This document shows, one piece after another, positions 43,723 through 54,771 of a DNA stretch of 64,000 bases. The notes under the pieces are model-generated. The model had not been told where the DNA came from and searched no databases. It saw nothing but the letters and a program-made list of their open reading frames with translations. This DNA comes from Strigamia acuminata. Taxonomy: Eukaryota > Arthropoda > Chilopoda > Geophilomorpha > Linotaeniidae. The position numbers were made by a program, and so were the translations under genes. Position 1 is the stretch's first letter. Every line of letters starts with the position of its first letter. The stretch spans positions 38,599,211 through 38,663,210 of the forward strand of contig OX442314.1 of NCBI GenBank assembly GCA_949358305.1, given 5' to 3'.

Positions 43723-46700
43723 TTATATATTCTTGATCGGAATTGGGGGCCGTTATCCGAAATGAGTTTTCTGGGAAACCCAAATCGCATTGCCACGTCG
43801 TAAAGGCACTCGACTATGTTTTCAGCCGAGGGCTTTACGAGGGCGTACAGCTCCGGCCATCGGGTGGCCACATCCATAATTACGAGAATATACATGTTCT
43901 TGTTTCCCGTTGTGGGCTTGGGGCCCATCAAGTCTATGCTTAGGCAGTCAAATGGTGCGTAGGGTCCGAGAGACATGGCGTTTCTGGCCACTTTATCTCG
44001 CGGTCTGCACGCTTGGCACCGGGGGCAGTGTCGGATAAATTTCGTTATCTTTTGCCGCGCGCCCGGCCAGAAGAAAAGTTGTTTTACTCGATAAAGGGTC
44101 CTCGCCACGCCAGAATGGCTGGCGAGCGGGTGTCCGTGCATCAGCCACAACAGTCGGGTGTGCAGCGATGCCGGCACGACCACTTTAACCGAGTTTCCCG
44201 CTCCGCTGAGGTCATCTTGAAACGTCGGGTGGTATTTTACCAGGAGTTCATCATCTATGAGGTAGCTTGTTGCTTCCTTGACGAACTGTTTTCGGCGGTG
44301 GGGTTTTGTCATCCCTTCCGGAAATTCGCCGTTTAGCAAATATTGTGTTATAATTTGACATTTTGCGTCTGCTGCCTGGTGTTCGACGAACTCACGTCTC
44401 GTGGGTGGAGCGTATTGCGTTTTTTCTTCAATTTTTGCTGTGAAGGCGCGTAGTAGTGTTTTGTGGGTTTCTCCGGGGGGCGGAGGTTGAATTTCGGATG
44501 TTGAATTGTTCGTCCCAGCTGGCTGGTACGTTCGAGTCCAAAAACCACAAAACGTTCTATCTTCGGGCTCCATCACTGGTAGCTCGTTCGCCTTCCGCAA
44601 ACGCCATATTCTCCGTGGAGTCGGGCAGTACAAGAGGTGGGTGTCGTCCTCGCCGTCGTCGTCTGGTCCCTGGGGGTCAGAGGCTGGGGCTCTTGAGAGG
44701 GCGTCGGCCACATGATTTTACTTCCCGGGGCGGTACGTAATTGTTATATCGCACGCCATTAACTCCAGTTGCCATCGTGCGAGTCGGCCGGAGGGTTCCT
44801 TGAGCTTCATCAACCAGCTTAGTGCCTGGTGATCTGTCTGAACCTCGAAGTTCGTGTACTCCAGATAGTCGCGAAATTTCCGAACTGCCCAAATTACGGC
44901 TAGGCATTCTAGTTCCGTTGCCGTGTAATTTTTCTCCGCGCCCTGTATTTTTCTGCTTATAAACATACAGGGTACTTCCTGCGAGATTCCGTTGTACACG
45001 TGGGTCTGCAGAAGGGCTGCACCCAGTCCGATTTTACTCGCGTCGGTGTGCAACACGAACGGTCGGTTTAGGTCCGGCAATGGCATCTTTTCGACGTCAG
45101 CCAGCATTTGCTTGATAGTGCTAAATGCGGCCTCGCACTGGACCGTCCACTCAAACTCTTTATCCGTTCGTAAGAGATCCGTTATAGGCGCGGCCACCTC
45201 AGCCAGACCAGAGAGTAGTCGGCCGAAGAAATTGACCATGCCCATAAATCTCTGGACACCTTTTATATCTTCGGGGGCGGGGAATCCGTTTATTGCTTTA
45301 ACCTTTTCGGGGTCAATCGCGATTCCCTCGACTCCTATTCGGTATCCTAGGAAGGCAAGCTCTTTTCTGCAAAACTTGCTCTTCCCTGGATGGATGTGGA
45401 GTCCCGCCTTGGCTAGGCGAGAGACCACTCTGTCGATGTGGTCTATATGCTCTTCGAATGTGTCCGACGTTATTACGATGTCGTCGAGATACGCCCACAC
45501 GAAGTCGTGAAGCATATCTCCCAACACGCTTTCGATCAATTTCTGGAACGTGCTCGGGGCGTTTACAAGCCCGAACGGCATCACGTTGAACATTAATCTT
45601 CCTATCGGGGAGTAGAAAGCCGTTTTCAGTTTGTCTTCGGGTTTGAGTTCCACTTGCCAATACCTCTTTGACAGGTCCATGGTGGTTACCCACTTAAATG
45701 GGCTCAGCTCCCGGAGGATCGAATCTATAGACGGCATCTGAATCGGGTCTATAACCGTTATCGCGTTCAGGGGGCGATAATCGATGCATAGTCGAGGTTC
45801 CGAACCTGGACGCATTACCAGGACGATCCGCATGGCGTATTCGCCCAGGGCTTGCGTCACTATGCCCTTGTCGAGCATGTCTTGGCACATTTGCGTCACA
45901 ATGTCTCTTTTCTGGGGGTTCATCCCCTTGTAAGGCACTCGAATCGGCTTGTCTGTGGTTAAGACTATTTCGTGGGTTGCTTCCGTTGTTCGACCAGGTG
46001 TCTTGGTCAGAATTCTTTCATGTTTTCGAAGCACTCGCCTTAGTAGCGATGCCTCGTTGACGCGCAGTGCTGCCTCCTCGACTAGAGTGTCCACGACGTT
46101 ACTCCTTTGTAATTCCAGAGTGAAGGCTGCGAAATCGTAATCTTGGACGAATTTTCGCAATCCTCTTCCGTATTCCTCTTTGTCCTTGGCTTCGTCCAGT
46201 AATTTTTGGGAAACTACGGGGACTGGCCGTTCTCCCTCGGGACTGATCCAGTTCCATGAACGGGTTATCGGGTTCGGCTGGATTTTCAGTTTCGCCATGA
46301 TATCCATCCCTAGGAGGAATACCTGGTCGTGGGATGGCAAGACTATGAAGGGGTGGGACAAGTTCCCTCCCTTCCAGTCGATCATGATGCGGACTACGCC
46401 TTTCGGCTTGACGTAGCCGTTGGCGGTGAGTAATTCTACGTTCGCGTTCACTTGTGCCATTTTTTTTTCAATATCCAAGTCCTTTACTATATCCTCGGAT
46501 ATGAATGAACGATCCGCTCCTGAATCCAGCAGACCGAACAATTTTTGGTTTTCTATCTCCACTGGCAGCATACACAGAGTTTCGCAATGCGCTTTCGTGA
46601 CATTGCAGTGAAATACGCGTAATGTCTGGGGCTCAACCTCCAGATTGAACGGAAGGTCCGTCCAATCCATGTCGACCTCCGGTTTCGTTCTCACTTGCAT

Positions 46701-46772
46701 ACTCGTTAACGTCACTTTTTCCTCCTTCTTCGGAACGGCCTGTATGCGGTCTTTGATCTGTGCCTCTGCCAA
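43723..46772 (-). pseudogene. Gypsy pol, proximal part: protease, reverse transcriptase, RNase H, integrase N-terminal half
   Basis: The protease carries D-S-G-A-D. Reverse transcriptase has L-C-I-D-Y-R-P-L-N, M-P-F-G-L-V-N-A-P and Y-L-D-D. RNase H has T-D-A-S and T-D-H-Q-A-L. Integrase has the His/Cys finger (C-P-R-C-Q-A-C) and its first two catalytic Asp residues (S-I-D-L-M-G-P and I-S-D-N-G-P-Q-F) before the cut at 43,723. An in-frame TAA at 44,720-44,718 lies between RNase H and integrase, where related elements have a sense codon; the frame is otherwise open. Pol is in the -1 frame relative to gag and its frame is open before the gag stop at 46,844, so frameshifting is likely, though no clear slippery heptamer was seen. 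The start given is only where a clear pol-frame stretch begins. Confidence 0.9.
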
Positions 46773-46843
46773 GGCATGACCTGCGGGTCCAGTGTGATAT
46801 TTCTTCTTTTTAATTTCCGCGGCTGGCGCAGACGAAGCTGAAT

Positions 46844-49800
46844 TTATTTCGGCGACGCCTGCGCTTGGAAGTTTTTTGCCAGATTAGTATTTAACTCCAT
46901 CATCATTTTCATCATGGTTTGCATAATGTCCTTTTCTTTGACGGTTTTCTCACATTTATCTGAGTAGTGGCCGTATTCTCCACAGCTGTAACATTTGATG
47001 TTACTTTTATCCCCTGTGGGGGTGAATCCCGGTTTCTTGGGGACGAAGGGCGTCGGGAATCGTCTTTTTCCTCCCAATGTCCCTCTCGCTTTTGTTGCCT
47101 GCACGTGTGCTCTGAATTGTGCGATTGCCAAGGCCCGGTGCGCATGGTGCAAATAGGGACCTTGATCGTCGCATCCCGTCGATAAGTTTTCGAGGTGCTC
47201 ATTTAGGGCTTCCTCGTCGCTTGATGCTGGCTCCTCTTCTTTAGCCGTGACGAGAGGTGTTGTCTCTTCGACTTTCTCCATCTGGGTGGAGTCCGTCGAG
47301 GTCACCTGCATCGCCGTTGCTGCCGGTGCCTTCTTTGGGGCAGCTATTGGGTTGGCTGGAAGAATACTGCCTGCTTTAGGCGTCAGCATTCGTCCGAAGG
47401 AGGCTTCGGTGAGACTCATGATGCCGCTCAAATATTCACTTGGCCTCATTAATTTCTCTGAGGTCTTGTGACGTTCGGCGCTCGTCTGCAACCGTTTCTC
47501 GTGTGCGTCAGCTTCCTCCGGGGGCAGAGTGGCGTAATACCGCTGTTCTATTTCTAACGTGTTTGTTAGAAGATAGTTACTGACATCTTGGTAATCGCCA
47601 GTGCGGGGTGCACGCATGTCTAGCAGAATTCTTTGCGAGTGGGCCGATAATCCTCCGTAAAAGATCATCGTAAAACCAGCGGGGTTTATTTCATACGGCG
47701 CTCTTGCAAACAGGAGTTTCGCTCGGGCGTCGTAGTCGGCTAATGTTTCTCCTGGGGCTTGTCGTAGACCACGTAATTTGTTACTGATCTCGTCTGGAGT
47801 CTCGCCGTATCGGAGATCGAAACGGACGAGAAAATCGTCCCAGGTTGGGTTTTTCAGTCCCTGATACCATTCTCGAGCTGACCCCGTGGTTAGCTCCACT
47901 AGCCCGTGGGTTAGCATGTCGGCGACGGTGGCTTTTGTCGCTTTCTTGATACGCATTACTTCGTCCAGGAAGCGGTCTCCGGCCTTCCACGAACCGTCAA
48001 ATCGCGTTTGAATATAGTGCTGCCAGCGGATGTTACCCGTGGCTTCACCGCTTGGTTCGTTTCGTACGCCATATTTGCGCTTAACCCTCTCTCCAGCGCG
48101 ATTATGTTCGTCGCCTGGATGGCCTAGATCGATTCCTTCTCTTCTGAAAGAGTTCAGCAGGGCTCGGCCTAGCTCAGACATCGTGTAATGTCGGCCAGAT
48201 GAGTCCTGAAAGTTCCCTTCCTCCGAACGAGGGTTGGAGCTCCGGGAGGAGCGGTTTGAAGCATTCGGTCGGTTCGACCGGTGCCCATCGCTGCCTTCTT
48301 GACTCCTCCCTGTAGACGGTCGACTCGGATGGTCGTCGTCCGACGAATCGGAGGGCTCGGAGGGATCTCCTTGGGGGTGAAACCTCGGCCCTCTCGGTGG
48401 GGTCTCTCCGCCAGCCTTCTTCTGTTTCGAGCCTCCGGATGGCGGCGGCTCCTCTCCGTCGTTGTTCTCGTAAAAAGAATGCCATCTGTTTTCCTCGCTT
48501 TCGGGGCGTTCCCGATTTTTATTTGCGTTTTTCTTTTCGAGTAACGCGTCGATGGCTGCTCCCGTCTCGGATCTTTTTGAGGGGTGACGGTCCTTTGTTT
48601 TTGGGACCGACTCGTCTCTCTTTCGAGATTTCCCCCTTTTCGCCGTTTTTGCCGGCTTTGTTGCACCTTCTCCTGTGTCGGTATCAGAGCCGCTGGGGGG
48701 TTCTGGTTTCCGTTTCAGGTTTTCTTCATTTTTCTTCCTGTCCGAGTCGTCTTGTTCGTACTCTTTTTGGAACTTTTCCGTTTCTTTTTCCCAGTTTTCG
48801 GCTTTCCATCTTTTTTGCTCGTCTATTATGGCTTGCTTCTTCGCTTTGTATTCTTCGGTCCATCTGTCTCGTTCCCATTCTTCTTTCTCTTTTAGAAACT
48901 GCTCTTTTTCTTTTCTGGCTTCCTCTTCTCTCAACCTCTCGCGATGTTGCTCTTCCCATTTCTGATGTTGTAAAATGGCTTCTTTTCGCAACATTTGTAG
49001 CTTTTCCGCTTTTCTTTGAGTTATGAGGGCTTGAAATTGGTCCTCGTACTCTTGAGCTTCTCGATGTCGCCCTTCTACTGTGGCGTTCCATTCTTTTCGA
49101 ATTTTAGCTTCTCGTTCTTCCCTCATCTTTTGGACTAGTTTCTCTGTTCTCTCGGTGGTTCTTCTCTCGCGTTGCTCCCTTTCTTCCTCTTCCTTCCAGA
49201 GTTCTCGCCGCTCTGCGCTCAGTCTTCGTTGGCGATTAATTGCTTCTTGTCTGGCTTCTTCGCGGGCTTTCTCTCTGGATTCGTGAAGTGCTCGGTTGGG
49301 GTCTGGCGCGAAACCTCCGGTGTCACTGGGCGTTACCTGGGGCATGGGCGTCTCCGCTGCTGGTCTTGCGACCGGCGTCGGGACTTGTGCCGCGCAGATA
49401 GCGTCCGTGAGTAGAGTAATTGATTCCCAGACTGATGTTCCTACTGGGATGTCTATCCTCGCTTTTAGTTGGGCAGCTTGCTGCGTCAACCGAATTAGGT
49501 GAGATACTTCGAAGGAAACAACTGCAGGACTCGCCGTAACTCGGGGGGTTATCGGGGTCCCGCCGTCGTTTTTCCGTGGGGTTTGCTCTACGGACGTCTG
49601 AGCCGTTGGTGGCGATGGGTTTGTGCCGACCGTGACCGTTTTTCTCGGAGCTTCATTCGTCTCCTCGGTCATTAATATCGATACTCGTCCCGGTGATACG
49701 TCGCGAATTTCTTCTCGATTTTCTTGGGCTTCCGGATCGGTATCTTCGAAGGGTTGCATATTCAAGGGAACCCGCTCTCGCTCTGGCCCGTCTAGGGCCG

Positions 49801-49984
49801 CGAGCGATGCAGCTTGCTCCTCTTTCTGCGCCTTCGCTCTCCTTTTATTCGCTCGGGCTTTCGCCTTTGCGGACATTTCCGGGACGGGACCATCCGACCT
49901 TAGGTGGTAGTCGGAGGTCCTTTTTCCCTTCTCGGGCATTCTCTGCTCGGTTTCAGACGTGGATTGTTCGTCTTTGTCTGACAT
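46844..49984 (-). CDS. Gypsy gag, 1,046 residues
   Basis: The structural protein of the retrotransposon particle, intact from ATG (49,984) to stop. An N-terminal acidic region is followed by a long, strongly charged Glu/Arg/Lys stretch (about 230-430), probably coiled coil, and a basic, disordered Ser/Gly/Arg stretch. The capsid-like region follows (about 690-860: W-x-x-Y-I-Q-T-R-F, W-D-D-F-L-V-R-F-D-L-R-Y). A zinc knuckle C-x2-C-x4-H-x4-C is at 998-1011. It is much longer than the usual 400-500 residues of Gypsy gag, mainly because of the charged N-terminal half. It is separated from pol by a -1 frame change. Confidence 0.88.
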   Translation of the reverse strand: MSDKDEQSTSETEQRMPEKGKRTSDYHLRSDGPVPEMSAKAKARANKRRAKAQKEEQAASLAALDGPERERVPLNMQPFEDTDPEAQENREEIRDVSPGRVSILMTEETNEAPRKTVTVGTNPSPPTAQTSVEQTPRKNDGGTPITPRVTASPAVVSFEVSHLIRLTQQAAQLKARIDIPVGTSVWESITLLTDAICAAQVPTPVARPAAETPMPQVTPSDTGGFAPDPNRALHESREKAREEARQEAINRQRRLSAERRELWKEEEEREQRERRTTERTEKLVQKMREEREAKIRKEWNATVEGRHREAQEYEDQFQALITQRKAEKLQMLRKEAILQHQKWEEQHRERLREEEARKEKEQFLKEKEEWERDRWTEEYKAKKQAIIDEQKRWKAENWEKETEKFQKEYEQDDSDRKKNEENLKRKPEPPSGSDTDTGEGATKPAKTAKRGKSRKRDESVPKTKDRHPSKRSETGAAIDALLEKKNANKNRERPESEENRWHSFYENNDGEEPPPSGGSKQKKAGGETPPRGPRFHPQGDPSEPSDSSDDDHPSRPSTGRSQEGSDGHRSNRPNASNRSSRSSNPRSEEGNFQDSSGRHYTMSELGRALLNSFRREGIDLGHPGDEHNRAGERVKRKYGVRNEPSGEATGNIRWQHYIQTRFDGSWKAGDRFLDEVMRIKKATKATVADMLTHGLVELTTGSAREWYQGLKNPTWDDFLVRFDLRYGETPDEISNKLRGLRQAPGETLADYDARAKLLFARAPYEINPAGFTMIFYGGLSAHSQRILLDMRAPRTGDYQDVSNYLLTNTLEIEQRYYATLPPEEADAHEKRLQTSAERHKTSEKLMRPSEYLSGIMSLTEASFGRMLTPKAGSILPANPIAAPKKAPAATAMQVTSTDSTQMEKVEETTPLVTAKEEEPASSDEEALNEHLENLSTGCDDQGPYLHHAHRALAIAQFRAHVQATKARGTLGGKRRFPTPFVPKKPGFTPTGDKSNIKCYSCGEYGHYSDKCEKTVKEKDIMQTMMKMMMELNTNLAKNFQAQASPK

Positions 49985-50043
49985 TTTCTTTCGATTTGGG
50001 TTATCTTATTGAGAGATCACAAGTTCAGATTTGAGATTTATTT

Positions 50044-50065
50044 CTAAATCCCGGACAGGCCCCCA
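50044..50065 (-). promoter_or_regulatory. Gypsy primer-binding site, tRNA-Pro-like
   Basis: Starting 2 nt from the 5' LTR, the minus strand reads TGGGGGCCTGTCCGGGATTT. Compared with the recalled 3' end of animal tRNA-Pro, it differs at about three positions in the middle and agrees at both ends. Confidence 0.65.
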
Positions 50066-50067
50066 CG

Positions 50068-50891
50068 TGTCGCGTCCTACCTGGTGATAGGTTTAAATAG
50101 CGCTAACGTGTAATACTTTACCTGTGATCAATTATGCAAATACCCAAATGAATACCAAATGTATTTAAATGAACAAGTAATTTATTCAGTAGGCTTGAAG
50201 GCCTTAAAATACACTTAGTAATAATTCTAGAGTCGACGTGGTCAGCGTCGAACAAAGGATTTCTCAAGATGGCGTCGTCGGTTCCGCGTGGTCGACGGAA
50301 CAAAGGCGGCGTCTCGAGTTGTCGTTAATTCGTCACGGATTCGTCTTCACGGACGCGGTGGAATGCTCTTTCGAGTCTTCTATCCGTGCCTGTTGTCTAG
50401 GGTTTGGTTTAGCGTCGCAGAGGCCTCGTCTAGGAACTTTGGGGTTCCCTACAAAGCACTCGGACACTTACTTCGGCGAATAATCGTCTGGGCGATTATT
50501 CTGGGTGATTTCACAAGGGCTATTCTCGTGCTTTCGCAGGAATAGCTCGCAAGTGACTTCGTGAGAGTTACAGTTTGCACTTTACTCAGCGATCCTCGAT
50601 CAATCCTAACTTGTAGTTGAAGTTGGCCTGACGGTGAGGTAGTTGCTGTGTTCTTGGTGTCGTTTGTGTAAGTTCTGACTTTAGGCGGGAAACACAGCCT
50701 TTTATGCAGTGGGGTGAAGGGCCGGCGATCAACCAATGGGGGCTGACCACCAGCCGCTTCCTCCCCTCGGGGCACACACCTGCCATGGGGAGGCGGAGCC
50801 AACTCGGGGGGGGGGAACGACTCTTCAATCATAGTGACTCAGAGGACAAGTATCCGCCCTGGGGGGACACTTATCCAACTGGGTCACCACA
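50068..50891 (-). repeat. 5' LTR of the Gypsy element
   Basis: 824 bp, nearly identical to 18,023-18,843; the 3-bp length difference is in a G-run near 50,810. TSD TGTT at 50,892-50,895. Confidence 0.92.
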
Positions 50892-50895
50892 TGTT

Positions 50896-53219
50896 TAAAA
50901 TTGAATTTTGTTTTGTTTAAAATTGAATTTTTCGGAGAAATTTTTACAAACAAATTTAAATCAGAGACGAATTGCACCAGTTTTTGGTGTTTATGTCAAA
51001 GTGGGGGATTTAAATGCACATTATTTTAAAATCTTATGGTTTTTTTTCACTTTATTTTTTCGATTTTTTTGGTCAGATTTGCACTTAATTCAACTTTTTT
51101 TGGTCATTTCTGTGCTTAATTCATCAGTTTTTGGTCATTTTTGCACTTAATTCATCAGTTTGAGATGTTTGGACATTTGGGACTCAATCCTATCCACAAT
51201 CTGCACTCGGTATGAATTGAATGAAAATACAATTGGATGGGCCACCATTTTTTTTTTCAGATAGGATTGGATAATTGGTTTATAAATCAAAATTTGTTTG
51301 GATTCAAACCGATTCAAACCGATTCAAACAGAGTCCGTCTCAACCATTGCTTCAAAATTGGACATTTTCACGTGATGACAACAGTTAGGGAACAATAAAG
51401 ATTTCCTGCCAGTCAAAGTACTTGCACAAAGAGACAGTAGGAGGTATTTCCTACTCCCAGAGTCCCACCATTAGTAAGATCATACAAATTAGTGGGTCAG
51501 CCAACCAACTTTAGGAGTTGCAAACGTTTGGATTTAGCAGCAGAGATTGACAAGTCCGTCATATCTTCTTCTGGACGAAAAATGAATCGAAGAATGAAAC
51601 GGAAAATGGATTGATAAAGTGATTGTAGAAATGCTTGACGAAATAAAGGCCACTTCCGGTCTCATTGGTCAGTTTTATATAGGAGCTGCAGCTCCACTTG
51701 GTTGCGGCCTTGCGGGGAACCGCGTCAGGTGCACGAGAAGTGCCAAAGCTGCAGTAAGTGCTGCAGGCAAGTGATCAGCGTGCAGGGGCAGCTGTTAGCA
51801 CTTTAATCTGTTAGCACTTCTAAAATGTATTTAAAAAAAAATTATTTTTAAAATTTTTCTTATAAAGTGATTAGTAAATACACAGCTTCGTGCAAAGTAT
51901 CTCTAATCCAGTTCCAAAGAGTATCCTTGGATGTTGAAAAGGGATTTCCTGAACGCAATGAAACAGTTTTGTTCTAAAAGGAACACATCTTTCTTGTCAA
52001 TGTCATAACGCTATATGTCATAAGCATTTTGTCTTGTGTGTAAGCCCACATTCCAAAATGTACCGGTATATCAGAAAATATTTATCACCACATTGCATCC
52101 TCGAATGTTTTATTTGGTTGATCAAATTTTGAATAAAATTTACTCAATTTAAAAGCAACAGAATATTTATTTGTCGAAATAGTAATCCGTAAACATAGTG
52201 GATTGGTTGTTCAACAAAGCCTCCGTAGGTTCGGTTGTGTAACCTGTAAGATTTATTCTTCTTTCAATACAAATCGTGTTTTTGCTTGTGTGAACCCCGT
52301 ACTCATTAACGTTGTACTCACTCGACAATGGAGGCTCGTTGACTCAACCTTCTGTGCTTTCGTGATGATTTTACTTCGAATTTCGTCCTGGCTGTTATAT
52401 TTTGATGCTCTAAAATGCCGTGTGGTGAGAAATTGTTTGAAAGAGAAGTCGTTTCATAGACCTAGGTAAATTTAAATCGCGATGAACACAACAAAAAGTA
52501 ACCTGAAGTAGGCCTATTTCTAACAATTCGAGTAATTTTATTTTCTTCCGATTCAAAAAGGTTTCTTCAATTTTTTGTTTAAACCTTTAGTTTATCTTTA
52601 AAAATTATTTTATGTATACTTAATTTCTGTAATTTGATGGTTTATTGATATTTTTATAATTAAGACCGAATTGCTTGAATTAATTTGTTAGGGGGTGAAA
52701 AATCCAACTCTCTACCTCCACGTGGTCACCCCTGGATAAACTGAGCAGCCACTTAGCTCAGTGAACCCGAAGAGAGCTCTGGTCATTAGAAAATTTCTGA
52801 CATTTATTCTAATAATCTAATTGTCACTTGTGTATTGTAAGCCCGCATTCCTTAATGAATGTGGCATTTACATTTTTTGATGTATTGTAAGCCCACATTT
52901 CTCCATGAATGTGGCATTTACATGACTGTATTATACAATACAGTTTCTAAATATCTGTGCTGGCATTTCACTTTTGCTGACTATTTTTTAGGAGAAGGCT
53001 GTTGTAAGCTTTTTCTGTTGGGGATTTTCTATTGAATGGTTTACAATTTAATGGTACTTTTTTCAATATGAAATAATACCTTATATAGGTGGATAAAACA
53101 ATGCGCTCGATTCTGATTGGTGAAACTTTCACCTGACGGGATAAACAATAGACACTAACAAACATTCGATTCCAACAGGTACTGGCTCTGATTTTACCTC
53201 CTTGGATTCTTTTTGTATT
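50896..53219. other. Intergenic, mostly unassigned
   Basis: AT-rich, with no supportable gene. A TATA-like TTATATAGG at 51,675 and a GC-richer patch to 51,790 could be a promoter or LTR scrap. Two tandem copies of a 45-bp word (TGTATTGTAAGCCC...GAATGTGGCATTTACAT) stand at 52,833-52,922. Confidence 0.4.
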
Positions 53220-53245
53220 GGAAACAGAAGCACAGGCTCTGATTT

Positions 53246-53431
53246 CTAAGCTTCATCAATCGTCATGAACATGCGACTTTCCTCTGACCCTTTCAAATAC
53301 CATTGAGACAGCTCATGGTCTGTGTACAAACCTATGGCTCGACAAAAGTCCCGATCTAAAAGCAGGTCTTGTCCCGTATCTTCTGGGATCACAAGGCAAA
53401 TAAACTTTATGATGGTCAATGGCGCTCTCAC
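53246..53431 (-). pseudogene. Retroelement aspartic-protease relic (fragment)
   Basis: About 60 residues contain V-I-P-E-D-T-G-Q-D-L-L-L-D-R-D-F-C-R, resembling the distal protease motif (D-x-L-L-G-R-D-F) of Gypsy-like elements with the Gly changed to Asp. No neighbouring pol domains were found. Confidence 0.4.
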
Positions 53432-53677
53432 CGCTAGTTGAACTGATCAGGTCACTCAAACGGTGTCATTCGCCACAGTCCTCATGAATTGGTGCTGGCC
53501 GTAATAAATGACTAAATTTATTATTCAATATTCTGTATGAAATTAATTTCTCTCACTGCCTTAAATATGTCAACTATTTCGACTCCTAGCAACACACACA
53601 GTGGCACAGTGCATACGCGCGATTATGGCGATAAACTGATACGCAAGATTGGTTTGTTAGTCGATTTCCGAACGAGT

Positions 53678-54224
53678 TTAGAAACACGCGCGACACGTTG
53701 GAGCGTATTTCTCAGGACTTCCGATCACCACGTAGTTGTCTTGGTTCGATATCCGTTTCGTGAAAGCGGCATCCTCGCGACACCGATAACACGTCGCCTT
53801 CAGTTTCACAAGAAGCTCTGATTTCGGGATAAATTGCAGATCTGGCCAGATGAGTTCAGTTTAAAGTCCTCGTCGAGCACCGCGACTATCACAGTCTTCC
53901 TCACCTCCGCCATTTCTTGGCAGAACGAAACCAGACGGTAGAAAAACTGGCCCTTGTTGATGCCGATAACCTTGAAATGTTCGCATAGTTTCCGAGCGTT
54001 AGTCAGGTTCTTGACTGCCTGCGCTGCTTTCGAGTTTCTGCGGTGAGTGACGACTTCTCGAGAACTGTGACTTCAACAACAGCGCCCTTTTTCTTCCTTT
54101 CACGGATTCTATGCATTTCAGGAGTTTCTGTCGTTTTCTCCGGAAATATGAGATCGACGATTAATTGGATACCACCTCGTGCATCTGTTTCTCGTGGTGG
54201 GTCCTTGGCGACCGACACCAACAT
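53678..54224 (-). pseudogene. Thymidine kinase (TK1-type) pseudogene
   Basis: Three pieces in shifted frames cover most of a TK1-like enzyme. The first (54,224-54,020) has the start of the fold, with the P-loop degraded to F-P-E-K-T-T-E where the family has F-S-G-K-S-T-E. The second (about 54,020-53,818) matches V-I-G-I-x-x-G-Q-F-F and K-T-V-I-V-A-x-L-D; the family's Asp-Glu is Asn-Lys here, so the catalytic Glu is gone. The third, after another frameshift (to 53,678), keeps the zinc-site cysteines (C-Y-R-C and C-R-A-C) and A-F-T-K-R. There are no introns, which fits a retrocopy. A working TK1 makes dTMP from thymidine; this copy cannot. Recognition is from motif order and spacing. Confidence 0.7.
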
Positions 54225-54741
54225 TTCGTCTGTTTTACGCGTTGTTGTTGGCGTTGCGTCTGTCTAAAACTGTCAAAACTGTAGACAGATTGTCACTGTC
54301 GAACTCCCCACATGTCAATCAAAATCACCATATTAAAAAAAAAAACCAAATCAAATAAAACCAAATCAAATATAAAAAAAAAAAACAAATAAACTAAACA
54401 AATAAACAAACCAACAAACAATTTGGCGGCTGTGATAGCTTTAGAGGCACAACGTGGAGTCTTTTTAATTATGATTACACTTAATTAGTTGTTGATAATG
54501 ATATTCCAAAATTAAATCATTCACAATTTGCTAGAAAGTAGATAGGGACAGTGGGAATCTCGTTAATCCATTCATGCGCGTTACTAATTAGATGATGAGT
54601 GATTACACTGTTGAGATGCTGTAAACAGACTCATGTCTCTGAAATAAAATAGATAATGAAGTCTAGGGGTAAAATACAATAATTGTTAATAAGCTAAACT
54701 AATTATGAATTGAATATTATAATGAAACTGGATAATTACAT
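54225..54741. other. Intergenic with A/C-rich simple sequence
   Basis: 54,330-54,420 is an A-rich run with CCAAATCAAAT and AAACAAAT repeats. Nothing else seen. Confidence 0.5.
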
Positions 54742-54771
54742 GTAACACAATGGTGATCACCATTGTGTTAC
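54742..54771. repeat. Perfect 30-bp palindrome
   Basis: Both halves (GTAACACAATGGTGA and its reverse complement) match without mismatch or spacer, centred on TGATCA. No adjacent gene explains it. Confidence 0.85.

Larger units (their letters stand above)
18023..50891 (-). mobile_element. Gypsy-type LTR retrotransposon, interrupted by a 20-kb insertion
   Basis: Two long direct repeats bound the element, flanked by TGTT on both sides (18,019-18,022 and 50,892-50,895). On the minus strand the order is 5' LTR, tRNA-Pro-like primer site, gag, pol (protease, reverse transcriptase, RNase H, integrase), ORF3, purine-rich tract, 3' LTR. Without the insertion at 23,718-43,722 and its duplicated 4-bp target, the element is about 12.9 kb. 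The LTRs differ chiefly by the length of one G-run (7 against 10), so insertion was recent. The split integrase and a stop codon in pol mean this copy cannot now be autonomous. Confidence 0.93.

Noticed and set aside
48397-49026. Phe/Ser-rich 209-codon plus ORF
   Set aside because: Antisense shadow of the charged gag region.
52741-52790. tRNA-like sequence (AGCTCAGT word)
   Set aside because: No acceptor, anticodon or T arms could be paired around it.
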